Assembly (NCBI GenBank): GCA_035560235.1
Contig: DATMAG010000106.1
Location: 13,928-77,927, forward strand
Direction of reading: 5' to 3'
Length of the DNA: 64,000 nt
Source: DASRDU01 sp035560235
GTDB taxonomy: Bacteria; Acidobacteriota; Blastocatellia; RBC074
Part shown: piece by piece, positions 25,853 to 36,378 of the stretch
Numbering within the stretch: position 1 is the first letter of the stretch
Layout of the letters: every line of letters begins with the position of its first letter
Position numbers and translations under genes: made by a program
Notes under the pieces: model-generated
Told to the model about the DNA's origin: nothing
The model's database searches: none
The model's input: the letters and a program-made list of their open reading frames with translations, nothing else

Positions 25853-26140
25853 TCAGGCAAAGTGCATTCCCCCTCCCCTCGATTTCCGAGTCGGCGGCAG
25901 CAGCACGGTGAAGCTTGTGCCCGCATCCTGACCAGCGCTCTCAGCCCTGACCGTGCCGCCGTGCATTTCGGTCAGATGCCGGACAATCGCCAGCCCCAGT
26001 CCCGGCCCGCCGTGACGCCGCGTGATCGAACGGTCAGCCTGGCTGAAGCGGTCGAACTCGCAGGGCAGAAACTCCGGCGCAATGCCCTGCCCTGTATCGC
26101 CAATAAACTCGCGCAGCAGCAAAACTGTCGCTTGCTTCAT
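25853..26140 (-). pseudogene. Histidine-kinase ATPase-domain fragment
   Basis: A 95-residue frame carries only the second half of a HATPase domain: G1-like DTGQGIAPEFLP, F box EFDRFSQAD and G2 GPGLGLAIVRHLTEMHGG. The N box and the whole dimerisation/phospho-acceptor domain are missing, and the 190 bases upstream show no continuation that I can see. It cannot act as a kinase. It is most likely the leftover 3' end of a deleted hybrid sensor kinase. Confidence 0.75.
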
Positions 26141-26333
26141 TGATCCGGTTTGGCCATAATCGCCGCGCTGCCGCAGAGCAGAGTCATCATCAATGAAATG
26201 CCCTGATCATTACGCGACCAGCCGCTTCGGACAGATGCTGTGTGTCAGTCTGCCCGGTCGGCCTCTTTGAGCATCATCAGGTGCCCCCTTCGAACCATTA
26301 ACCAGGATCATCAACCATTCCGGCAAATCACCG

Positions 26334-27923
26334 ATGAATTCAGGATCAGTCAACCAGTACTTTCAATATTCCCCGAGTCCTGCTCAGAACCCTGGCAATT
26401 GCGTGCGACTCATTACCGGACTGCTGCTCATTGCCACAGTCAGTCTCAGCCTCGCCTGCAAGCGCCAGGCAAAATCAGATGAACTGACGATGGTGATTGA
26501 AAAGAAGATCACCACGCTCGACCCGCGCGTCAGCACCGATTCCGCTGACGAACGCCTGCGGCAACTGCTTTTCAACGGCCTGACGAAAAAGAACAGTCAG
26601 TTCGAACCGGTCGGCGACCTGGCTGAAAGTTTCGAGGCCGCGCCCGACTACAAGACCTTTACCTTCAAGCTGCGCCAGGGCGTCAGATTTCACGATGGCA
26701 AACCGCTCACCTCACGCGATGCCAAATACACCTTTGAATCCACGCTCGACAAAAGCTTTCAGTCCGGCAAGAAGGTCGAACTCGCTGACAAAATTGATTT
26801 CATCGAAGCGCCCGACCCGCAGACGCTGATCTTCCGCTGCAGGGTTCCGGTGCCCGGCCTCGCCAACATCATTCTGCCCATCGGCATCATTCCCGAAGGC
26901 TCAGGCTCGCAGCAGTCAAAAAATCCCGTCGGCACCGGCCCGTTCAGGTTCGTCAGCTACACGCAGGATCAGGAGGTCGTCCTCACCGCCAGCGAAAACT
27001 ATTTCGATGGTCGCCCGTCATTCAACACGCTGCGCATTCGCATCGTGCCCGACAACTCAACGCGCGAAAGCGAACTGCGCAAGGGTTCGGCTGACCTCTC
27101 CATCAATGCCGACTTCGATCCCGTCACCGTCGAAGCCTTGCAGAAAGCTCCGGGCGTCAAAGTCACGCTCAGTGACGGAACCAATGTCACGCATCTCGCC
27201 TTGAACATGAACGATCCGATTCTGAAGGATCAGCGCGTGCGCCAGGCGATTGCTTACGCGATTGACCGCGAAGCGATCATCCGCGACCTGCTGCGCGGCC
27301 AGGCCAGACCTGCCACGAGCGTGCTGCCGCCGTCGCAGTGGGCCTTTGAACCGAACGTGACTGTGTACAACCACGATCCTGAAAAGGCGAAGCAGTTGCT
27401 CGATGCCGCCGGACGCAAAGCTGAAGGCGACAAGCCGCGCTTCAAAATGACGCTCAAGACGCGCACTGTTTCGCTTTCGCGCAAGGTGGCCGAAGTCATG
27501 CAGGAACAGTTGCGCCGCGTCGGCATCGAGCTTGAAATCCAGTCGGTCGAGCCGCAGAAGTTCACGCAGGACGTGACCGACGGCAACTTTCAGATGTATC
27601 TGAACACGCTCGTCGGCGGCAATCAGAGTACCGATATTTTCCGCTACGCCTTCCATTCGCAGTCCGTCCCGAAGAATGGTCAGAACCGCATGCGCTATAA
27701 CAATCCGAAGGTGGACAAGCTGCTCGATGAATCCGCGCTCGCCCCGCGCGACCGGCAGAAGCAGATCTTTTCGGAAGTGCAAAAGACGCTGGCCGACGAA
27801 CTGCCGATGATTTATCTGTGGTATCCGTCAACCATCGTCGTCGCCCGCGACCGCGTGACCGGACTCACGCTCGATCCGTCAGGCGACTGGAGCGCAATTC
27901 GCAACGTGAAGCTGAGTCAGTAG
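26334..27923 (+). CDS. ABC transporter substrate-binding lipoprotein (peptide type)
   Basis: This 529-residue protein belongs to the SBP_bac_5 (OppA/DppA) family. A hydrophobic leader ends in the lipobox LSLAC, with lipidated Cys42. NPVGTGPFRFVSY, VRQAIAYAIDREAII and PMIYLWYPS are family landmarks. It binds a peptide, oligosaccharide or nickel-type ligand in the periplasm; the ligand is not readable. The N-terminus before the leader is long. A GTG at 26403 would give a normal-length leader, but neither start has a convincing ribosome site. No permease or ATPase gene is adjacent. Confidence 0.88.
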   Translation: MNSGSVNQYFQYSPSPAQNPGNCVRLITGLLLIATVSLSLACKRQAKSDELTMVIEKKITTLDPRVSTDSADERLRQLLFNGLTKKNSQFEPVGDLAESFEAAPDYKTFTFKLRQGVRFHDGKPLTSRDAKYTFESTLDKSFQSGKKVELADKIDFIEAPDPQTLIFRCRVPVPGLANIILPIGIIPEGSGSQQSKNPVGTGPFRFVSYTQDQEVVLTASENYFDGRPSFNTLRIRIVPDNSTRESELRKGSADLSINADFDPVTVEALQKAPGVKVTLSDGTNVTHLALNMNDPILKDQRVRQAIAYAIDREAIIRDLLRGQARPATSVLPPSQWAFEPNVTVYNHDPEKAKQLLDAAGRKAEGDKPRFKMTLKTRTVSLSRKVAEVMQEQLRRVGIELEIQSVEPQKFTQDVTDGNFQMYLNTLVGGNQSTDIFRYAFHSQSVPKNGQNRMRYNNPKVDKLLDESALAPRDRQKQIFSEVQKTLADELPMIYLWYPSTIVVARDRVTGLTLDPSGDWSAIRNVKLSQ

Positions 27924-27928
27924 AATTT

Positions 27929-27949
27929 CGACAGGCTGCCAGCCTGTCG
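27929..27949 (+). terminator. Hairpin after the binding-protein gene
   Basis: A 9-bp perfect stem (CGACAGGCT/AGCCTGTCG) with a 3-base loop starts 5 bases after the stop. There is no U-tract. The same word recurs at about 28016-28024 upstream of gnd, so it may belong to the palindromic repeat class instead of being a classic terminator. Confidence 0.4.
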
Positions 27950-28063
27950 TCTGATGCTGCAACAGCAGGATCGCTTTGACTGCAACATTGGCCGTTGGAG
28001 CAGCGGCAGGCGCATCAGCCTGTCGCACAATCAGTCTGCCCCCTAACCGCTGAAAGGAGCCTT

Positions 28064-29521
28064 ATGCAACCACAGCCCGGAGCCAGAGAAGCGCAGATCG
28101 GAATGATCGGACTTGCCGTGATGGGTGAAAATCTCGCGCTCAACATTGCGCGCAACGGCTTCCCGATTGCCGTTTTCAACCGCGACACAACCAAAGTTGA
28201 CAAGTTCCTCGACCGCGCAAAGGAACACGCCGAAGGCAAGGAGGTCATCGGCACCTACTCGATTGAGGAGTTCGTCAAATCACTTGCCCGCCCGCGCAAA
28301 ATCGTGCTGCTCGTCAAGGCCGGCGACGCCGTTGATGCGGTCATCAATCAGCTCAGGCCGCTGCTCGACGAGGGAGACATCATCATTGACGGCGGCAATT
28401 CCTACTTCCCTGACACGCAGCGGCGCGAAAAGGCGCTCAAAGCCGAAGGCCTCAGGTTCATCGGCTCCGGCGTGTCGGGCGGCGAATCGGGCGCGCTCTG
28501 GGGGCCGTCGCTGATGCCCGGCGGCGACCGCGAAGCCTATGAACAGATTCGCCCGATCTGGGAAGCCATCGCCGCAAAGGTTGATGACGGGCCGTGCGTG
28601 ACCTATGTCGGCCCGGACGGCGCAGGCCATTTCGTCAAGATGGTGCACAACGGCATCGAGTACGGCGATATGCAACTGATCGCCGAAGCCTACGACATTC
28701 TGCGCAACGTTGCCGGACTCAAAGCTGCCGAACTGGCCGACGTCTTTGCGGAATGGAACGCCGGATCGCTGCAATCGTTCCTGATCGAAATCACCGCGAA
28801 GATTTTCACCGCGACTGATCCCGTCACCGGCAATCCGCTGGTGGACATGATTCTCGACAAGGCGGGGCAGAAAGGCACGGGCAAGTGGACATCGCAGGTC
28901 GCGCTTGATCTGGGCGTCGTGATTCCGACAATCAATGCTTCGATTGATGGCCGCGTGCTGTCATCCATGAAAAACGAGCGCGTCGAGGCCAGTAAACAAC
29001 TGCCCGGCCCGACTGTCGGCGCTTACAGCGGCGACAAAAAGGAATTGATTGACGCCGTGCGCGACGCGCTTTATGCGAGCAAGATCTGTTCATACGCGCA
29101 GGGCATGAATCTGATTCGCGCCGGATCGGAGAAATGGAACTGGAACATCAACCTCGGTGAACTGAGCCGCATCTGGAAAGGCGGCTGCATCATTCGCGCG
29201 CAGTTCCTGGACAAGATCAAGCAGGCCTATCAGCGGCGCGCCGATCTGCCGAACCTGCTGCTCGATCCTGATTTCAAGGCGTGGGTGCTGGAAGCGCAGC
29301 CGCGCTGGCGACAGGCCGTCACGACCGCGCAGAGCGCAGGCATTCCGGTTCCGGCGATGTCAGCGAGCCTTGCGTACTTCGATATGTACCGCACGGCAAA
29401 TCTGCCGCTCAATCTGACTCAGGCGCAGCGCGACTTCTTCGGCTCACACACGTATGAGAGAATTGATCAGCCCGAAGCCGGGTTTATTCATACCGAGTGG
29501 GAAGAGCTGGTGAAGAAATAG
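28064..29521 (+). CDS. gnd: 6-phosphogluconate dehydrogenase, decarboxylating
   Basis: This 485-residue NADP-dependent enzyme makes ribulose 5-phosphate and CO2 in the oxidative pentose phosphate pathway. The nucleotide loop GMIGLAVMGENLALNIARN lies at about 13-31. IGSGVSGGESGALWGPS and VKMVHNGIEYGDMQLI (catalytic Lys and substrate contacts) are intact, as is the C-terminal SHTYERID that reaches into the partner subunit. The start follows AAAGGAG. It heads a plus-strand group with zwf, opcA and glk. Confidence 0.95.
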   Translation: MQPQPGAREAQIGMIGLAVMGENLALNIARNGFPIAVFNRDTTKVDKFLDRAKEHAEGKEVIGTYSIEEFVKSLARPRKIVLLVKAGDAVDAVINQLRPLLDEGDIIIDGGNSYFPDTQRREKALKAEGLRFIGSGVSGGESGALWGPSLMPGGDREAYEQIRPIWEAIAAKVDDGPCVTYVGPDGAGHFVKMVHNGIEYGDMQLIAEAYDILRNVAGLKAAELADVFAEWNAGSLQSFLIEITAKIFTATDPVTGNPLVDMILDKAGQKGTGKWTSQVALDLGVVIPTINASIDGRVLSSMKNERVEASKQLPGPTVGAYSGDKKELIDAVRDALYASKICSYAQGMNLIRAGSEKWNWNINLGELSRIWKGGCIIRAQFLDKIKQAYQRRADLPNLLLDPDFKAWVLEAQPRWRQAVTTAQSAGIPVPAMSASLAYFDMYRTANLPLNLTQAQRDFFGSHTYERIDQPEAGFIHTEWEELVKK

Positions 29522-29584
29522 AATCACTTTGTCAGTTGCCGGTATCATCTGACCGGCAACTGACAATTCCTGTGAAAGAAGCTT

Positions 29585-29983
29585 ATGCCGGTGATCGAAT
29601 TTGAAATCAAGCCGGAGCAACTGGTAAAGGCAGCAGTCCAGTTGCCACAGGCTGAATTTGATGATCTGGTTGCCCGGCTGATGGTGGCACGCGCTCAGCG
29701 CAGGGTTCCGCATCTGTCCGGAGAAGAAGCGAGGCTTCTGCTCAGAATCAATCGCGGCCTTTCCGAAAAACAACGCAGGCGATTCCATGAACTGATTGAC
29801 AAGCGACGCGCCGAAACGCTGACGACTTCAGAGCATAAAGAGTTGCTGAAGCTGACGGTCAAAGCCGAGCAGTTGAATGTGGAGCGCATTGAAGCTCTGG
29901 CCAGGCTGGCCAGGCTTCGTGGCGTCACACTGAAGCAGGTCATGCAGCAACTGGGCATCAAGCCGCCGCCAGTTTATGGATAA
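29585..29983 (+). CDS. Conserved helical protein paired with the HNH gene
   Basis: This 132-residue charged, mostly helical protein (MPVIEFEIKPEQLVKAAVQL, then LLLRINRGLSEKQRRRFHEL) has no named domain that I can assign. It overlaps the following HNH nuclease gene by 8 bases, so the two are translated together. From memory the sequence resembles small proteins seen beside HNH genes in cyanobacteria and relatives; that is not verified. A regulatory, adaptor or antitoxin-like role for the nuclease is possible but unproven. Confidence 0.65.
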   Translation: MPVIEFEIKPEQLVKAAVQLPQAEFDDLVARLMVARAQRRVPHLSGEEARLLLRINRGLSEKQRRRFHELIDKRRAETLTTSEHKELLKLTVKAEQLNVERIEALARLARLRGVTLKQVMQQLGIKPPPVYG

Positions 29984-30416
29984 AAGGAAAATCTCCGGAC
30001 GGATCAGACGCGCAGTCGAAAAGCGCGCCAGGAGATGCTGTGAATACTGCTGGAGCCAGTTGGATTTCGCTACTGAATTCTTCTCGGCCGAACACGTTGT
30101 GCCGCGCAGCAAAGGAGGTGCAAACAGGCTCAGCAATCTGGCCCTGTCCTGTCAGCTCTGCAATGGATACAAGCACGACAAAGTTACCGGAACCGATCCG
30201 GTCAGCGGGAAGCAGGCTCCTCTTTTCAATCCGAGAAAGCAAAACTGGCACGAACACTTTGGCTGGAGCGAGGACTTTCTGACGATTTACGGTCTGACGG
30301 CAACCGGCAGAGCGACTGTCGAAACCCTGCAACTTAACCATAAACAGCGAGTCAATCTTCGCCGGGTACTTTGCGCATCTTCAGAGCATCCGCCTGAACA
30401 CTTTTTCACTCGGTAA
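29976..30416 (+). CDS. HNH endonuclease
   Basis: This 146-residue nuclease has a complete HNH/zinc fold. CCEYC (Cys22, Cys25) and SCQLCNGYKHDK (Cys59, Cys62, His67) bind zinc. AEHVVPRSKGG holds the catalytic His40 and NLALSC the Asn. The group includes stand-alone DNA endonucleases, defence nucleases and homing-type enzymes. Insertion of this two-gene unit between gnd and zwf breaks an otherwise purely metabolic cluster. Confidence 0.88.
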   Translation: MDKRKISGRIRRAVEKRARRCCEYCWSQLDFATEFFSAEHVVPRSKGGANRLSNLALSCQLCNGYKHDKVTGTDPVSGKQAPLFNPRKQNWHEHFGWSEDFLTIYGLTATGRATVETLQLNHKQRVNLRRVLCASSEHPPEHFFTR

Positions 30417-30441
30417 TTACTTGTCTCCGACAGGAAAAATT

Positions 30442-31980
30442 ATGGACACAAATACCCACGACAACCCTCTGCGCGAAGGCCTGCGGCTTGAACGCACCGC
30501 CGATCCCTGCACGGTCATCATCTATGGCGCTTCGGGCGATCTGACGAAACGCAAGCTCGTCCCGGCGCTTTACCGCCTGACTCAGGAGCGACTGCTGCCC
30601 GGCGAATTCGCCATCGTCGGGGTGTCGCGTTCGCCGATGTCGCACGATGATTTCCGCGCGAAGATGAAGGATGCCGTCGTCACGTTTTCTGAAGCAAAGC
30701 GCGTGGATGAAGCCGTCTGGGACAATTTTGCCAAAGGGATCTTTTATCTGCCCGGCGACATCGGCAATCCGGAGTCGTACAAACAACTCAGCGAACTGCT
30801 CGATCAGATAGACAAGGATCGCGGCACAGCGGGCAATCGCGTCTTCTATCTTTCAACCGCGCCGGAACATTACAGCACCGCGATTCAGCAGCTCGGGCTG
30901 GCCGGTCTGTCAAGGCCGAAGGAAGGAAGCTGGGTGCGGGTCATCATCGAAAAGCCGTTCGGCTATGACCTGGCTTCAGCCAGGCAGCTCAACGCGGAGG
31001 TCGCCCAGGTCTTTGACGAGGATCAGGTCTACCGCATCGATCATTATCTCGGCAAGGAGACGGTTCAGAACCTGCTCGTCTTTCGCTTCGCCAACGGCAT
31101 CTTCGAGCCGATCTGGAACCGGCAGTACATTGATCACGTGCAGATCACCAATGCCGAAGCGGTCGGCGTCGAAGGACGCGGCGGATATTACGAGGGCGCA
31201 GGCGTCGTGCGCGACATGATTCAGAACCACGTCTTTCAGGTGCTCTCGCTCGTGGCCATGGAACCGCCTGCCTCGCTTTCAGCCAATGCCGTGCGCGACG
31301 AAAAGATCAAGGCGATGCAGGCCGTGCGCGCGATTCCGAAAGACCGGGTGGATGAATTTGCAGTGCGCGGGCAGTACGGCCCCGGCTCGGTCGCAGGCAG
31401 GCCCGTGCCCGGTTACCGGCAGGAACCCGGCGTCAGCCCGGAATCGAAGACCGAAACCTACGCCGCGCTGAAACTCTGGTTCGACAACTGGCGCTGGGCC
31501 GGAGTGCCCTTCTACATTCGCTCGGCCAAGCGCATGCCGAAGCGCGTGACCGAGATTGCGATTGTCTTCAGGGAAGCGCCGCATCAGCTTTTCGGCACGC
31601 TGGCCGAGCAGCAGCTTGAACCGAACGTGCTGGTCGTGCGCGTGCAGCCCGATGAAGGCATCACGATGCGCATCGGCGCGAAAGTTCCCGGCCAGGTCAC
31701 GCGCATTCGCTGGGTCAACATGGATTTTCGTTACGGCGCCTCGTTCGGCGTCGCTTCGCCCGAAGCCTATGAACGCCTGCTGCTCGACTGCATTCTCGGC
31801 GATTCGACGCTGTATGCGCGCCGCGACATGACCGAACGCGGCTGGGAGATCGTGATGCCGATTCTCGAACACTGGAAAGTTGCGAAGGCTGATTTCCCGA
31901 ATTACGAAGCCGGCACGTGGGGGCCGCAGGCGGCGGATGAATTCATCGAACGCGATGGCCGTCGCTGGCGCAAACCCTGA
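30442..31980 (+). CDS. zwf: Glucose-6-phosphate dehydrogenase
   Basis: This 512-residue enzyme performs the first step of the oxidative pentose phosphate pathway, using NADP to oxidise glucose 6-phosphate. The nucleotide loop GASGDLTKRK lies at 29-38, EKPFG at 170-174 and the active-site RIDHYLGKE at 198-206. I start at the ATG at 30442, behind AGGAAAA, rather than the TTG 21 bases upstream. The OpcA gene just downstream suggests that this enzyme needs or uses OpcA for activation. Confidence 0.96.
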   Translation: MDTNTHDNPLREGLRLERTADPCTVIIYGASGDLTKRKLVPALYRLTQERLLPGEFAIVGVSRSPMSHDDFRAKMKDAVVTFSEAKRVDEAVWDNFAKGIFYLPGDIGNPESYKQLSELLDQIDKDRGTAGNRVFYLSTAPEHYSTAIQQLGLAGLSRPKEGSWVRVIIEKPFGYDLASARQLNAEVAQVFDEDQVYRIDHYLGKETVQNLLVFRFANGIFEPIWNRQYIDHVQITNAEAVGVEGRGGYYEGAGVVRDMIQNHVFQVLSLVAMEPPASLSANAVRDEKIKAMQAVRAIPKDRVDEFAVRGQYGPGSVAGRPVPGYRQEPGVSPESKTETYAALKLWFDNWRWAGVPFYIRSAKRMPKRVTEIAIVFREAPHQLFGTLAEQQLEPNVLVVRVQPDEGITMRIGAKVPGQVTRIRWVNMDFRYGASFGVASPEAYERLLLDCILGDSTLYARRDMTERGWEIVMPILEHWKVAKADFPNYEAGTWGPQAADEFIERDGRRWRKP

Positions 31981-31985
31981 AAGTT

Positions 31986-32108
31986 ATGAGAAGCCGACGA
32001 CGAAGACTGTCATCATCGCTGACGGTGTTCCTTCGGGTGATTGTTCCAGCCGCGCTGTTGCTGGCGTTTGGCTGGTGGGCGCTGGTTTCGCTGCAAGCTC
32101 AGAGCTGA
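31986..32108 (+). CDS. Tiny single-pass membrane protein
   Basis: This 40-codon frame begins 5 bases after the zwf stop: basic MRSRRRRLSSSLTVFLRV, then a hydrophobic stretch (IVPAALLLAFGWWALVSL). The layout, positive N-terminus then one helix, is that of a small inner-membrane protein. No clear ribosome site is seen and the family is unknown. It lies between zwf and opcA. Confidence 0.4.
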   Translation: MRSRRRRLSSSLTVFLRVIVPAALLLAFGWWALVSLQAQS

Positions 32109-32175
32109 TGAATTGAAGCAGATGATTGAGCCTCACCGATGAACAGGCTGCCGGACAAAGAGGGAGGAAAGCAGA

Positions 32176-33339
32176 ATGCAAACTGATTCGAGCATCCATT
32201 CCACGCTCCGTTCGCTTGATGCCGCGGCCATCGAACGGGAACTGAATGCCTTCTGGGAAGACGCGGGCAAGGAGACAGAACAGGAAGGCGTCGCGCGCGC
32301 CTGTGTGCTGAACCTGATCGTCTTTACGCCAGCGGCACAGGCGACCAGCGCGCTGGATGAAACGCTGAGTGAAATCAGCATTCATCATCCGAGCCGGATC
32401 ATCCTGATTGCCGCAGACCGCACGGCAGCCGATTCGGCGCTGGAAGCTCAGACCCTGACGCGCTGCGCCTTTCAGCCTGGCGCGGGCAAACAGGTCTGCG
32501 GCGAACAGATCACCATCCACGCCAAAGGCACACAGGTCAATGAACTGCACAGCGCGGTCGCGCCGCTGCTTTTATCTGACCTGCCGATTTATCTGTGGTG
32601 GCACGATGCCCCGCCGCTCGCCGACAAGGCGTTCACGCGGCTGGCCGAAATGTCGAACCGCGTGATCATTGATTCAGCTTCGTTCGCTGACCCGCAGGGC
32701 GATCTGATCGCGCTGGCGCTGCTGCTGCGCGAGCGTCCGAAATGGACGGCGATCACTGATCTCAACTGGGCGCGGCTGACGGCGTGGCGGGCGCTGATTG
32801 CAGGCTTCTACGACATTGCCGAATATCGTCCGGCGCTCAGCCAGGTCAACCGGCTGGTGATCGAATATGCGCCACCCGCGAGCGCCCCTGAAGCCATCTC
32901 GCCCCGCGCCCTGCTGATTGCCGGCTGGATTGCGGCCCGGCTCGGCTGGCGTCAGGATCGCGTCAGACGCGATCGGCCAGGCGGCGCAGTCACGTTTGAA
33001 TTTCTCACCGGAACACAGCGCATCTTTATCGAACTGAAGCGAACATCGCGCGCGACCATCGAACCCGGCCATCTTGCTCAGGTCACCCTGAAAGCCGATT
33101 CGTTTGCCGAAGAGGCCGCCGACGCCTCCTTCACCGTCACCAAAAGCGATGAAGGCACGCGGCTGAAAACCACGATCAATATCGGATACGAAGCCCGCGT
33201 CGGGCGCGTGCTGAGTTACGTCAAGCACACTGAAAGCGAACTGATCGGACGCGAACTTGAAATCCTTTCGCGCGACCGGGTCTATGAACAGGCCGTCGGA
33301 GCCGCTGGCGAAATGCTCGTGGCTTACGCGCAGCTTTGA
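32176..33339 (+). CDS. opcA: OpcA, G6PDH assembly protein
   Basis: This 387-residue protein matches the OpcA family, which activates or assembles glucose-6-phosphate dehydrogenase in cyanobacteria and actinobacteria. ACVLNLIVFTPA, HPSRIILIAAD, LLLSDLPIYLWWHDAPP and DLNWARLTAWRALIAGFYD are characteristic. It is soluble. It follows zwf and precedes glk, supporting joint control of carbon entry into the pentose phosphate pathway, possibly with redox regulation as in cyanobacteria. Confidence 0.92.
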   Translation: MQTDSSIHSTLRSLDAAAIERELNAFWEDAGKETEQEGVARACVLNLIVFTPAAQATSALDETLSEISIHHPSRIILIAADRTAADSALEAQTLTRCAFQPGAGKQVCGEQITIHAKGTQVNELHSAVAPLLLSDLPIYLWWHDAPPLADKAFTRLAEMSNRVIIDSASFADPQGDLIALALLLRERPKWTAITDLNWARLTAWRALIAGFYDIAEYRPALSQVNRLVIEYAPPASAPEAISPRALLIAGWIAARLGWRQDRVRRDRPGGAVTFEFLTGTQRIFIELKRTSRATIEPGHLAQVTLKADSFAEEAADASFTVTKSDEGTRLKTTINIGYEARVGRVLSYVKHTESELIGRELEILSRDRVYEQAVGAAGEMLVAYAQL

Positions 33340-33365
33340 AACGTAAACTTTCATCCGGACTGATT

Positions 33366-34355
33366 ATGATTCTTGCAGGAGACATCGGGGGAACCAAAAC
33401 CAATCTTGGTCTGTTTGAAGTCAGGGACGGGGCGCTGGCTGCGCTTTCTGAACGCAGCTTTCCGAGCCGCGAATATGTCGGGCTGGAAACCATCGTCACT
33501 GAATTCGTCAGACAGATCACTGAGCAGGGGCACAAGGCAGCAATCAAAGCGGCCTGCTTCGGCGTGGCCGGGCCGGTGACGAATGGCGAATGCGTGGCGA
33601 CCAATCTGCCCTGGGTGGTCAGCGCGCGCAACCTGGCGCGGGTGCTGCAACTCGATCACGTCGAACTGCTCAACGATCTTGAGATCACCGCGCACGGCGT
33701 CAGCGAACTCAAACCCGATGAAATGGTCACGCTCAACGAAGGCGTTCACGCCAGAGCCAATGCCGGGCTGATTGCCGCCGGAACCGGCCTCGGCGTGGCC
33801 TGTCTGTTCTGGGATGGCACGAAGATGATTCCGTCGGCTTCGGAAGGCGGGCACGTTGATTTCGCGCCGCAGAATCAGCTTGAAATCGAACTGCTGCAAT
33901 ATCTGATGCGCGAGTACGGACACGTCAGCGTCGAACGGATCGTCTCGGGCATGGGCATTCCGGTGATCTATCAGTTTCTGAAATCAACGGGCTACGCCGA
34001 AGAATCACCGAAAATCGCGGCCAGTCTCACCCATCAGGATCAGAGCAAAGTGATTTCGCAGGCGGCGCTCTCAGGCGAATGCGAAATGTGCGTCAAAACG
34101 CTCGACATGTTTACGGCCATTTACGGCGCGACGGCGGGCAATCTGGCGCTCACGCTCAAGGCGCTCGGCGGCATTTACATCGGCGGCGGCATCGCGCCGA
34201 AAATCATCAGCAAACTGAAGGACGGCACGTTTATGGGCGCGTTTCTGGCCAAGGGACGATTCACCTCCCTGCTGGCGAGCATTCCGGTCAGAGTGATTAT
34301 GAATGACAAGACCGCGCTGCTCGGCGCGGCGCGCGTGGCCGCCGGTCATCTGTAG
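33366..34355 (+). CDS. glk: Glucokinase (bacterial Glk type)
   Basis: This 329-residue ATP-dependent glucokinase starts MILAGDIGGTKTNLGLF (phosphate loop). The catalytic Asp sits in HVELLNDLEITAHG. AGTGLGVACLFW, EGGHVDFAP and YIGGGIAPKI complete the family pattern. It provides glucose 6-phosphate for zwf. I start at the ATG at 33366, 26 bases after opcA. A ROK-type glucokinase is encoded at 2029-2862, so the cell probably has two. Confidence 0.93.
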   Translation: MILAGDIGGTKTNLGLFEVRDGALAALSERSFPSREYVGLETIVTEFVRQITEQGHKAAIKAACFGVAGPVTNGECVATNLPWVVSARNLARVLQLDHVELLNDLEITAHGVSELKPDEMVTLNEGVHARANAGLIAAGTGLGVACLFWDGTKMIPSASEGGHVDFAPQNQLEIELLQYLMREYGHVSVERIVSGMGIPVIYQFLKSTGYAEESPKIAASLTHQDQSKVISQAALSGECEMCVKTLDMFTAIYGATAGNLALTLKALGGIYIGGGIAPKIISKLKDGTFMGAFLAKGRFTSLLASIPVRVIMNDKTALLGAARVAAGHL

Positions 34356-34413
34356 AAATTCAAGCCTGAGACTGAAGCACATTTTTTTACCCGGACTGAA
34401 AGGAATTCATTGA

Positions 34414-36006
<1,593 letters not shown>

Positions 36007-36378
36007 CTGTCCGAAGCTCAGACGAGCGTCTGTTGTTGATTCATTCGGAATCTCACTCGCTCGAAAACTGTTGGCAGGGCAGCCCGCCTGTCCTGCGTTT
36101 GCACGCGATGTTATCCGCAACGATTTCATACACCCCCTGGCCCGCCTGCTGACTGGCTGAACGCCTGGACATAACAAGGCCGCACCCCCGTAGTAACGAA
36201 TTCATTCGTTTTCTTTTTGAAACAGAAGAATTTCAAAAGCAGAACGAATAAATTCGTTACTACGGGGCTGCGGCCTTGTTACCGGCTGATCTTCTGACTT
36301 CAGGATCAGGACCTGACGGTTCGTGCTTCGCTGGTGGTTCAGACTGTGTAACGTACAGTGTTTGCATGGCTGAGGGGC
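36007..36378. other. Gene-free gap with two palindromes
   Basis: In this 372-base gap between two plus-strand genes I see a short hairpin at 36074-36096 (GCAGGGCAG/CTGTCCTGC with one mismatch) and the long inverted repeat at 36173-36280. No coding frame with a ribosome site was found. Confidence 0.6.
36173..36280. repeat. 50-bp inverted repeat, GTAGTAACGAATT family
   Basis: Arms of 50 bases (36173-36222 and 36231-36280) match at about 45 positions around an 8-base loop. The core CCCCGTAGTAACGAATT is perfect in both arms. The word AACGAAT recurs inside each arm. It would fold into a very stable hairpin. It lies upstream of the TolC-type gene and downstream of the peptidase. Confidence 0.92.
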
